Shown: positions 24,333-35,309 of the stretch, in pieces
Position numbering within the stretch: the stretch's first letter is position 1
How the letters are laid out: the number at the start of each line of letters is the position of its first letter
Assembly: GCA_936432065.2 (NCBI GenBank)
Contig: OW386286.2
Location: forward strand, 18,845,179-18,909,178
Direction: 5' to 3'
Length of the DNA: 64,000 nt
Source: Rutpela maculata
Taxonomy: Eukaryota > Arthropoda > Insecta > Coleoptera > Cerambycidae
Made by a program: the position numbers and the translations under genes
Notes under the pieces: generated by a model
Database searches by the model: none
What the model was told of the DNA's origin: nothing
The model's input: the letters and a program-made list of their open reading frames with translations, nothing else

Positions 24333-25117
24333 TTTCAATCACGGTGTATTAAATAGGTGGTCCGACGAACGGCACTTTCCTATTATAATAATGGCTTCAT
24401 AAGTGCATGGTTACTATTTACTTTAGTAGATGGCGCGAGCAATAAGGTCCTACAATTACCTGGGCATGTGGGTCGTATAACTAACATAACCTCAAATTTT
24501 AAGGTTTTTTCGTTTATTCTTATTTTTAATGTTTGTATAGGCACTTTTAGCTTGGAGCCATACTGGCTCCAAGCAAATATTTAAAAATTCACGCAAATAA
24601 TTTTTCAATATTGTTGATTAATAAAAATAGACTGCTAATTATAGGTTAGATCCCCAACCTGCAAAAGGTGTCTTATTTTATTGTGACAAACTATTTAAAA
24701 CTTCATACACATTGCGTTGAACTTGATTTTGGTTGAAAGTACAGGAACCAGGCAGAAATTTTAATAATAGCTACGTAATACTTATAAGTCTTAAGAAATA
24801 TATATTTTTGAGGTTAGCTGTGGCGACACGTGCAATGCTGCATGTAGTGTTGCATATATTCTTTCAATGTTTTAATTAAGCTACTTAATGTCAGATGTCA
24901 CTGGACTCTTGTTTCACTAAACAAAAACGAAAGGACGGGAATGTATGCAACACTGTATGCACGTGTGCACAGAACCTGTAAAATTATCTATCTATGCGTA
25001 AGTAATGAGAAAACTTATTGGTCCTGCCATCTATTACATTATGTACAAAGTAAGCACTTATGAAGCCACTGTGAGGGTTGTCGTCGCACCACCTATTTAA
25101 TACACCCTGGTTTCAAT
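24333..25117. mobile_element. Inverted-repeat element with 10-bp flanking duplication
   Basis: GGTGTATTAAATAGGTGGT (from 24345) and ACCACCTATTTAATACACC (to 25107) are exact inverted termini, and tggtttcaat stands next to both ends. A duplication of 9-10 bp is typical of Mutator-like elements. Internal DNA from about 24480 to 24780 recurs at 58860-59165. Confidence 0.65.
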
Positions 25118-26529
25118 GTAGCAGCAGTGCAGCTTTTGCTAATAACTTGTTTGACCCGTCAGTACTTATCGTATGAGCATTACTGCTTTGTGGGGGTTTT
25201 TACGACTATTTTTTTTTATATTAAGTGCTAATGTCTCGTTTGTATTCCAAATAAAATTTTAGAATATTATCCACATATGATTCTAGATTATTTAAGAAGT
25301 ACAGGAGTTTCAAGAATGTTCGTATTTTGGGCCACTTGGTTTTTTATTCTACGTTATGGCTCGACTAGTAATGTGTCCGGGGAGGGAAAAAACTTACTTT
25401 AAACATTGTGACTCAATCACTTAAGGGACGAATCTACAGGTGGTATGTAATTATGAAGGAGGAAATCGTGGAATATACTTTTGTTTTTACCATGTTACAT
25501 TTAATGATGTAATTATAACTTAGAAATAACAATATTAGTTGATAAATATATTATTTTTAATTTTTGTCAGCTTTGTAATATACTGTTAGCTGCCCTAAAA
25601 AAATATACGCACTTGTAGGGCACGTAAAAGCTCATCAATTTTGAATGAAAACGTTAGTGACGTTAACATATTACGATCCACGAGGAAATCGATTTCCGTA
25701 TAAATGCTTGGCGACGCGGAAGAATTATTCATATAAAGTTACACATCTTTTAAATTAAGCATTCAATAACAAGAGTCCTTCATGTGAGATTTTCTCAAGT
25801 TCGAAAGGCAGGCCAACGCCTTGGCGTGCATCCATTTAGATTGCGCCACTTAATGTGAGAGCATTTATAAATTTCAAGAAGATCGTCTAGAGCTGATTGC
25901 TAAAAATGAACAAATCGTGGTAAATTGCAATTTATTACCTGAAATTGTACCAGCTTTTAATGGCGGCTTGCGTGTAACGACGCGGCAAGGACCGATTTAA
26001 ACGCATTTTTTTTATACCTATAACGAAGGAGCGATAATTTGCATTTAATATCGTACGACAAAGTGGGGCGATGTTAGTAGAGAAAATGTTAATATCAAAA
26101 TAATAATAGTGTTTCGCAAATAGTAGTTGGTTTAGAAATGAATACTAGTAAAATTTGCAGTTATACTCAGAGATCGGAATTACCTATCGGATACGACGTA
26201 AAACCAGGGTTGGCTTTAGGTGGTTATGTGTCAGCGCATAAAGATTTACATGCATGTATGAAACGATATCTTACTTGAATTTTTTTTAACTAATTCCGTG
26301 TTATCCAAAATTAATAAAGTCAATTTATTACAAACACTCACTCGAAGAGAACTGGAGGTATAGGGGGATGTATTTAACACTAAATTAACACACACAAGTA
26401 CTTTTCACTGCCGCCGCTGGTTACAAGAATAAAAGTATATTACTGATATCCGTTCTAAATGTTCTGGAGTTAAACTTCGGCGCTATTCGTTGAAAATCCA
26501 TTTATATTTCGAGGGTATATTTAAAATAT
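25118..26529. other. Intronic DNA without recognised features
   Basis: No ORF of interest, no clear repeat and no splice-supported exon seen. The base composition is like the rest of the intron. Confidence 0.4.
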
Positions 26530-27203
26530 CTAAACTTTCGCAAAGTTACCACATTCATGCCCGGTGTAGCAGTTTACTTCTTTGCGGTTTAAAAGATCTA
26601 TTACACCTGTCATCGTAACAAACCCGGATATTTTTTTTTTCAAATTTTGTTTGTACCCTTGCAGCAATTTCTCCCTGTAATAGAAAAATATATTGTCGAA
26701 GATCGAACACAATGTTTATTGCATCAGCGGTAGTAAATTCTGATGTTGGCTGATATTGAAGGTCCTGTATGGCTAGAGAAATTCGTGAAAAACATCTGTG
26801 TATGATCTCCACATGTTTTTCAAAGTTGGATTCATAAAGGCCTGTGAAACTGCGTCATTTGAATTTAACTGCTGTATTACGGATTTCACATTTTCAAAAT
26901 AACTAATAGTACGATGCTGCCTTTAGCCAAGTTCCCCATCGTGTTATAATGGGCTCTGGAGGTAATGGAGTATTTGGTAGAATTTACTGAAATAACCCGT
27001 ACGCGACTTGATGCTTTAAGAAAAACTTTCTTTACACTAGATATCAAATTATCAACATTAAGGTCGTACCCCCTAATAGCTTCAGCAATCCTACGAAGCC
27101 CATGTGCTAAACATGTTACTTGAAGTATATTCAGATATGTTTCCTTCAAAATTCTTCCAGTAGCTTTCATATAATTCACTCCATCGGTAAATAATAATAA
27201 TAA
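26530..27203 (-). pseudogene. hAT-type transposase remnant
   Basis: Minus-strand frames give FTDGVNYMKATGRILKE, then VTCLAHGLRRIAEAIR (about 27185-27040). Further on come blocks with IHRCFSRISLAIQDLQ and TTADAINIVF (26812-26600). This order is what I recall from hAT transposases around the second catalytic Asp and the insertion domain. Frames change several times and both ends are missing. The right side stops abruptly at about 27203, where a retrotransposon begins in the opposite orientation. Confidence 0.6.
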
Positions 27204-28977
27204 GAGTTTTGTCTATCTAGACGACATTAATTGCAAGTGAATCAAATTCACAACATTTAGAACACTTAAAAGTTTTTGATCGATTAGATCAATATGGTAT
27301 AAATATTAAACCGTCTAAATGTATATTAGGAACTGATAGTTTGACCTTTTTAGGAAATCATATTTCTTCTGAGAGTTGATATTAATAATTTTCCATTACC
27401 AACAACTCTTAAGCAACTTCAACGTTTTATAGGTATGGTAAACTTTTATCATCGTTTCGTACCTAACTTCGCTGAAATCTTAGTTCCTTTACATTGCTTC
27501 TGTACTAATTTATCGCATAATAAAATTGCGAAAATAGATGATTTTCCTTTTTGACTATGTAGACTTTCTTAAAAGCCAAAAGCGCTATTGTCGATGCAGT
27601 TATTTTAGCTCATCCTTGTAGTGATAATACATTCTTATCACTTACAGTTGATTGTTCAAATGTCTCTATGGGAGCAGTTCTAGAGCAAAGAGATAACAAA
27701 GAAGTACTTACTCCTTTAGCTTTATTTTCGCGTAAACTCACCATGAAACAAAGTACTCAGTTTTCGATCCTTATATTCTGCTATTAAACATTTTAAATAT
27801 TTACTAGAAGGTCGGAAATTTATTTGCTTTACTGACCATAAACCTTTGATCAAAGCTTTATTCACAAAATCCGAGAGATCTCCAAGACAAATACGTCATT
27901 TGGAATATATCGCCCAATTTTCATGCGAAATTAAGCACATTAAAGGAAAAGATAAATGTCATAGCAGACACTTTATCACGTGTATATGACACATCTTCTT
28001 TAGAACAATGTATTTCACCAATTCCAACAGAAACATCTCCATTAATTAATATTAATTTTGACTTAAAATTATTAAGCAAAGCTTGAGAGAAAGATTCTGC
28101 CCTTAGACATTTATTGTCATCAAATTCTAAAAATACTTTCAATTTAAAAAGAATTAAAATTCCAAATTTGGATGAATTTATTTGGTGCGATGTTTCTCGT
28201 CCAAAACTACGACCTTATGTTCCAATGATTTACAGACAATATTTGATATATTTCATGGTCTGTCTTCATCCTGGAATTAAAGCCACTAGGACTTTGGTCA
28301 TAAATAATTACTTTTGGCCCAAAATGAATACCGACTGCAATTTATGGGCTAAAACTAGGGTTAGCTATCAGCCTTGTAAAATCACACGTCACACTAGAAG
28401 CCCACTAGAATATTTAGAGATACCTAAATCCAGATTCGATCATATACATAAAGATTTAGTAGGACAATTACCTCCTTCCAAAGGTTGTTCTTACATTCAT
28501 ACAGTAATCGAGCGTTTTACCAGATGGCCAGAAGCTTTATCCTCTGCGTGACATAACAGCAGAAACTGTAGCACGCACATTGTTTGAAAATTTTGTCTGC
28601 CGCTTGACTGTGACGACTGACCAGGGAGTTCAGTTTGAATCCAAATTATTTAGTGAATTTGAATTTGAAATTTTTGGGTTTTCATAGAATCCGTACCACT
28701 ACTTTTCATCCCCAAAATAATGGAATGATAAAACGTTTCCACCGAACTCTTAAAACTGCTTTAACAGCTAGAGCTAATACGTCACATTGGGTAGACGAAC
28801 TTCTCATTATATTATTAGCTTTTAGAACGATTCCCAAAGAGGATTTGCAATGTTCTTCTGCTGAACTAATTTACGGTCAAACTCTGCGGTTACCTGGCGA
28901 ATTTTTTATTAAGTCGTATGATACACCAGATACGCCACTAATTAATTGATTTTTCTTTTTGTTAACGGGGGGGGGGT
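27203..28977 (+). pseudogene. Ty3/gypsy retrotransposon pol remnant
   Basis: A degenerate pol region. It starts inside the reverse-transcriptase palm with the catalytic box FVYLDDI (27208-27228), continues through the thumb (LQRFIGMVNFYHRFVPNF, about 27415-27475) and RNase H (CFTDHKPLIKALF, about 27820), then integrase. The integrase catalytic region (WPKMNTDC to HTVIERFTRWPEAL, 28114-28551) and a DQGVQFES block (about 28618) are visible. Many stops and frameshifts interrupt it, and everything upstream of the palm is absent. A G-run followed by tgtagcagctc (28966-28988) looks like a polypurine tract and the start of a 3' LTR. No envelope gene is visible. The copy is dead. Confidence 0.8.
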
Positions 28978-29070
28978 GTAGCAGCTCACTTCCCCCCAGA
29001 GTAAAGATTCTTTTATCAAGGTAACCAAGGGAATGAAGAACAACAATATAATAATAATATATCATTATCA
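28966..29070 (+). repeat. Possible polypurine tract and partial 3' LTR
   Basis: acggggggggg is followed by TGTAGCAGCTCAC, the usual arrangement at the end of Ty3/gypsy elements. The LTR end and a matching 5' LTR were not found. Confidence 0.35.
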
Positions 29071-29439
29071 ACTTTTAAAAATTGAGTTTGTTTTCAAAGG
29101 ATTCTTGAAATCTTTGGGGCAGTTTTCTCGAAAACGGTTGGAATTATCAAGTTCTATCAAGTGTACCTTTTTTACGTGGAAATGACTCCTGCGAGAGATT
29201 TTCTAGTCAAAAGTGCCACAACGTTTCGTAAAAAAAAAGAGAAAAAATATTCATCAGGTATAGCTCATGAGGAGCCCTTCATGGGTCAACATTTTCCTTA
29301 CTTGGTAGATATGTCAATTTCTATAACATTTACCTAAAGTATAAATAATAATGTAATAAATTTTATATTAGTCCCTTTTAATAAATAGGAGTAGTTACAC
29401 AACTTATAAACTGACGCAAACACCAGAAATCAGTTATGG

Positions 29440-29800
29440 AATAAAAACATTTATTTAACAAAATTCTTTTAGTTTAATTTTAAACAACCGCTTATTCCTA
29501 ATAAGTTTTAATTCGTCCGGAAACAAGTTAAACAATTTTGGCCCTAAACAAAAAGGAGATTTAGACGTTATTGATGTGATATGATTCATAAATTGTTGTT
29601 TCTTAGCTTAAAAAAGGCTTCCTTACCAAATTGGGGGAAGATCGATCAAGAGGTAGTTGAGATATTGCAAAAAGAAAGAAAAAAAATTACAATTTTGACA
29701 TCTTGTATCTCTTTCCACAACAATAATTTACTAAAGCATGTTTGGCTATATCCTCATATTTTGATTCAAAAAATCTAGCCTTGAACTATGGCCTATTATT
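29440..29800 (-). pseudogene. LINE ORF2 C-terminal fragment
   Basis: Minus-strand translation contains KSPFCLGPKLFNLFPDELKL and then KLFKIKLKEF-like sequence. This resembles the end of non-LTR retrotransposon ORF2 (the pattern P.LWN.LP.E......F...LK.). The RT domain is absent, so clade assignment is not possible. Confidence 0.4.
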
Positions 29801-31069
29801 AATGGTCCACTCTGTATAAAAAGTGCATGTCTCTATAAATAAAAACTTGAGTATAAAAGTACGTAAGGAATTTGTTCATTTGTGAAATAATCTTGACATA
29901 TATCCCTCGAACTCTAAATCTTATCACACACTGCGGGTAGCTACATTTTTTGCAAAATTTTGCTTTTAAGCAAATGTTTTCGACTTAATAATTTACACAG
30001 AAAACTTTTAAGGTAAAGTCTCAAACATTTTCTAAGAAAAATTTTACAAAAAAAAAGCTACCCGCAGTTTATCCGATAAAATTCAGAGCTCTCGGGATGT
30101 AACCTATGAGTTTTTTCAGTAATATTTGAGAAAACCTAACAAAACTTCGTTTTACACTTCACGGATACGTTTGTTGTTTATTTAATTAATCACACATCTT
30201 CTGTCGCATTACCTTTGATTCGTCCTGGTTTTATTTCCGGATTTTCCGAGAACTCTCTGCCGTAAGCAGACGAAAAAGTTGGAGGTGGATCCGGCATTCG
30301 CTATAATATCGATGAGGTTTTTCTTACGAATGAAAATAGTGATCAAATCGTATTTAGGCTAGTTGTAATTAGACCAAGGTCTGTCCCCTGCTTTACTTTA
30401 CCGTCTTACACGAACGACGTCACTTCCTTTAGTTGAGTTCAACTGCAGCTAGCTGTCTGGAGACATTCATATATGATTTTATTTTCGACTGTTTGTGCCG
30501 GGACTTGATTTGTTTGCATGTTTTTATCCTACATAGAGTGTAATTTTTTATAAATGAATAGTTTTATTTTTAATTATTTCTGGAAGAGTAATTTGGTGAG
30601 CATACTATTTTTCTTTGAAAATTCTGCGACTTTATATAGACGACGGTGATTTGTGTTGTTACCGGAACAGTACGTTGCAAGGACTAAAACTCTAGTTTTC
30701 ATGTTTAAATAAGATAAGCTATGACTTATTAGCTGATAAATGATTATTGTATTGTTGCACGCACCAATTTTAATTAAGCAAATTATGCAGGCATTGGCAA
30801 TGAGAATTTTTTTGTCATTGGCAGTTTTGCAGCCCTATTATACTAATTACTTTGTTTGGAGACGTGGATAATAATCAAAAACTAATAGTTGAAAGCTAGC
30901 GCTAGGAAAAATTATTTAATTTTTTTATTTGTGGGCACTTTTAATCTAAAATGTATGATCTGACTAAAGTTGTTACTTATACCCTGTAAATTATTAATCA
31001 ATTGTCAATAGGTTCAACTTTTTTTATTTTGACTGAAATCTACACAGGACCAAATTATATATGATGTAA

Positions 31070-31215
31070 CAAATTCTTGATTGATTGATTGATTTACCAG
31101 CGTGTGGTAGGCATTGCTGCCACTCCCAGAGGTTATACAGCTGGACCTGCTACGTCCACGCTGGGTTGAACTAGGGTCATGCTTGTTGCCAGCACTCAGA
31201 GCCACATGGCGCGTG
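31070..31215 (-). mobile_element. Retroposon 3' end with (AATC)n tail
   Basis: On the minus strand a GC-richer block (gtggctctgagtgctgg to accacacgctgg) ends in taaatcaatcaatcaatcaa. A short tandem tail of this kind marks the 3' end of a LINE or SINE. No coding domain is identified. Confidence 0.45.
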
Positions 31216-32036
31216 GTAAAGGAATGCGAGGTGGGAGGTGTAGGTATTTGTGAGATGGGTTACCGCATTGTGTCGTGACAAAGCGTTTAAGAGAAAATGT
31301 TATGACGATACTTTAAGGGTAACGCATTTGATTATTGCAGGTTTAATTTATATTAAATTCGTTTGAGTATTTTTAATAATTATGAAAAAATGAATTATTT
31401 GAGGGTAACATTAACATAAATGTATATGACCTTACTTTACAAACAATACGTTATTGATAATTTCGGGTATAATTCAAATTAAATCCGTTCGAATATTTTT
31501 ACAATGATTAAAAAATAATTTACTTGGAGGTTTCCACAAAGATATTACGGCCATACTTCAACAATCCATTGCTCTACCATAAATTTGTTGACAGATGTCG
31601 ATCCTTCCAGGGTTTGGACCTAAACACTTAGGTTATATGCAGCAGACTTGTAAGTCGTTAAGACATTAATAAACTTGGTAATAATTCTTAGCTCTTATAT
31701 ATCCTCGTTATTTATTGCCTGGTCCCGGGTTGTTTGTTTATATACTTGTTTCTTTAAGCTCGTTTCTGTATGTACCACACTAATCAGTTTTGTCACTAAA
31801 TTACTCTGTAGTAGTTATTTTCAAATCAACTTTGTTGGTTTTTTATGACATATCAATTGACGCGGAATTTTTTGAGCTACAGTTCGCCTAAGCTTTATCA
31901 AATTAAACGGAGTTTTACCCGGTATTATCGAGTTTTAAGTGGAAGCGTTTCAGACGCACAACCGTTCACCCCGACCCATCCCACTCATCTCCATATCTGT
32001 TGTTATAAATTCCTATGACATAATATTCATAACATC

Positions 32037-32610
32037 ATTTTAGACACTGTCAAGGAAAACGTGAATAGACGGTTTAGTAATGACGAAACATTTTATGCCG
32101 ATTTGTCTGATTTGTCTTCTTTCAGACCCAAAAATTTTTTTGGAAATAAAAAATAATCCACAAAAGCTTAAAGCATCAAAGTTGGAAGTATTCAACAAAG
32201 CACTCCTATTTAATGAAAATGCCATATCAGAAAATCTACGCGAAGAATTAGTCAATTTTATCCATAAATGGATGTAGATATTTATGAACTGATGAAAATA
32301 GCTCGGGTCGATGAAAACACTGGACATATTGAAGAAGCTGACAATGATACGAATGATGAATATGAACAAATACATGATAGAAGTTTAGTTCATTCCTGGA
32401 AATTATGCAAAAATTATATAATTCTTATATTCTTTACATCGCTACAATCTTACGAATTTCTTTATCTAGCATATTAGTACTTCCTTACGCTTTCTTTTGC
32501 ATAAGTCTCATGTGAAAGAAGTTTTTCGACTTTGAAATTCATAAAAATCAGCGAAGAAGTCTTTCTCAAGAAAAGTTACAGACATTTATGCTAATGGCCT
32601 GCGAATGTCA
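32037..32610 (+). pseudogene. zf-MYM/hAT-type transposase remnant
   Basis: A + strand frame reads DTVKENVNRRFSNDETFYAD then FRPKNFF (32040-32150). Further on comes a segment ending RSLSQEKLQTFMLMACE (about 32550-32605), which matches the C-terminal dimerisation part of hAT/zf-MYM-type proteins (...RSSLSQEKL..FMLM..E). Frames shift in between and the acidic middle (32268-32400) is in another frame. No terminal repeats were found. Confidence 0.55.
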
Positions 32611-32989
32611 AAGTACGTATTTTTTAACAACTCGATTTATCGATTTAAGTTATTTTCAAAATTTAGTACAGAAAAAACTTTTAAATCTTTTATATATCAA
32701 AATTAAATCAGTTTTAACATTTTTCGATACGCCACTGTTCAGTGCAAAGGCACAATTTCGAAACTTCGGGAATATCACTCTTCGATTTGTGGAAGAATAA
32801 CTCGAGAACTCGCAAAAATTACTGTACAAACAAAGGCACTTCGCGGTCTCGGGCTGTTAGAAAACTCAACTCGAGTTAGAGTCTCAACTAGATAACTTAA
32901 GTAACAACCCGTTACGCGAAAAACAAACATTAGAGGCAAATTTATACCTACAAACGTTATCTAATCGACTAATTAGTGCTAGTAGTCGG

Positions 32990-34115
32990 GATCCCTCCCT
33001 AGCTGTACGTGCACCCCCCACCAGATCCTTGGGGACAATGTTTTTCATTGTAGCCTAAGGAACAATTTAAGACATATTTAAAAAAAAAAACTGGCTGTAC
33101 TTTCAAAATGGCGGCTATATCTTAAAAAGAAACTGTTGCCAATGTTGTTTTTGTCATTTAACGCAAAAACTAAAAAAGATGGACAAAAACTTTCTTCACA
33201 AAAAACAACGTGCATAAAATTTTCTACAATTTTGTGCCTATACAATATTTTGATAGGAGTTACCATTTTCCAGATAAATGAGTCCAAAATTAAGAAAACA
33301 TGGAAATTCATATATCGGTAAATCACTTAAAAGAAATAACTGTGACAATTATTGTAAGGCGTATAATATAACTTTATATTATTAATATAAAAATTAAATA
33401 AAATAAACTGAAAAAAATTAATAATAATAATAATAATATTATAATTTGCAGACATTTATCTCGAAAACGGAAACAGTAGTATCTGGAAAACGGTAACTCC
33501 TATCCAAATATTGTATAGGAACAAAATTGTAGAAAATTTTATGCACTTTGTTTTTTGTGCAGAAAGTTTTTCTCTTTTTTAGTTTTTGTGTTAAATGACA
33601 AAAACAATATTTGCATTTTTTTTTTAAACGGACGCCATTTTGAAAGTACAGCCAGCTTTTTTTTTAGGACATGTCTTAAATTGTTCCTTAGGCTTTAATC
33701 TTTATGAAAAACATGGTCCCCAAGGATCGGGGGTGCACGGACAGTTAGGGTGGGCTTCCGTAGTGTAACGTTTTATATTGAATCTTATATTTTATCTTAA
33801 GAGCTGAATCATTTATCTGGAAAATGGTAACTGGAAAATGGTAACTCCAATGCAAATATTGTATAGGAACAAAATTGTAGAAAATTTTATGCACTTTATT
33901 TTTTTTACAGAAAGTTTTTCTCCAACTTTTTTAGTTTTTGTGTTAAATGACAAAAACAATATTTGCAAATTTTTTTTAACGGACGCCATTTTGAAAGTGC
34001 AGCCATTTTTTTTTTAGGACACGTCCTAAATTGTTCCTTAGACTTTAATCTTTATGAAAAACATTGGCCTAAAGGATCGGGACGGACACTTAGGGTGGGC
34101 TCCCGTAGTATAGTC
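32990..34115. repeat. Foldback cluster of repeat family 3
   Basis: A 330-bp unit ending in ggacgccattttgaaagtac is present inverted at 32998-33330 and direct at about 33455-33760 and 33810-34110. The first two form a long hairpin around an (ATA)n-rich spacer near 33420. Another partial copy is at 49285-49520. Shared words include ttgtataggaacaaaattg and tttttcattgtagcc-type stretches. ORFs here are repeat sequence. Confidence 0.75.
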
Positions 34116-34735
34116 ATTAACATATATTTTTAGTTCTAAAAGTATTGTGAGAACGTGAACAGACAATATATGTTTTAAAACAAAATTAATTGTGTTTGAA
34201 ATCGACAAACTTTGTCTTGTTTCAGTCCCAAATCACCATGTTCGTAATCTAAGTGATAAAAAGTGGGGTAATCGCGTTGTTTCCGAGTGGACGTACTTTC
34301 AACCGCGAAAGCCTACGTCTTCACGAAAAGGAAATCCTTCATAATCAAAGCATTGGTTGTAGCCGAAAAAAGCGATTTAATAATTAGCGTGTACGGTCTA
34401 GCCAAGTGTACGCCCCTTCCCTTGACATTCACTAACAGTGCTAACACAATATAACATTTTGTATTTTATTTTCAATCGTGTTAACCATTGGTCTTTAATA
34501 AATAAGCATTTGCAATTTTATAAACACAATTTTATTTTTTCCTGCTTTTCCTTGACACAAAATAATAGTATATTTTACAAGTGATGAAAATATTGTTTTT
34601 TTCGTGAGACGAGAATTTGCTCACGAGAGAAGCGAGTTGGGCAATCTCACGAACGATCGAACGAATAAAACGTATTTCATCTCGAGTAGGAAATGCTTTT
34701 TTTTCTATTGGTGCATATATCAATATCAATTTTTT

Positions 34736-34836
34736 CACTGTATACTCTATATGAAAGTGACAACATTTTTTTACTCTAGAAAATATTTTCATCTCTAGAG
34801 TAAAAAAATGTCACTTTCATATGGAGTAGACAGTGG
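34736..34836. repeat. 44-bp-arm hairpin
   Basis: cactgtatactctatatgaa and its continuation to ctctaga are mirrored by ctctagagtaaaaaaatgtc and its continuation to gacagtg. The arms differ by a few bases, and the loop is about 12 bp. Confidence 0.6.
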
Positions 34837-35309
34837 AAAAATTGTTATTTTCATATTATATGAGTAGGAAAATTTTTATAAATTTCATTTTAAACTTTGT
34901 ATATAAATTTTATTATCAGCGGCTCTTGATTTTGTTCGACCCTCTTTCTTTGGTTCTGCATTAGATAGAATATCATATCTAGTGCAAGAAAAATAAGCCT
35001 AAAAGTATGCGAACCTTGAAAAGAATAGTACAAGCAAGGAATTTGGTGGAGATGTTGCAGTTATCGTCTTATTGAATATACTAAAAGTCCCCTAAAATCT
35101 AAGCTGTGCTACGCCCGCCATATTGAAAAATGGCGGCCCATTTTCAAATTTTTGTATATAAATCCTTTACCGTTGCATATAGGAAAAAAGTTTCAAATAA
35201 AAAATGTAGGCAACAATAAAACGAACAATTTTTTATTTTTTCTCTAAATCGAACGGTTTTTGAATTATGAACGGAATTTCTTGCAAACAGTGCAAATTTA
35301 AGAAGTCGG

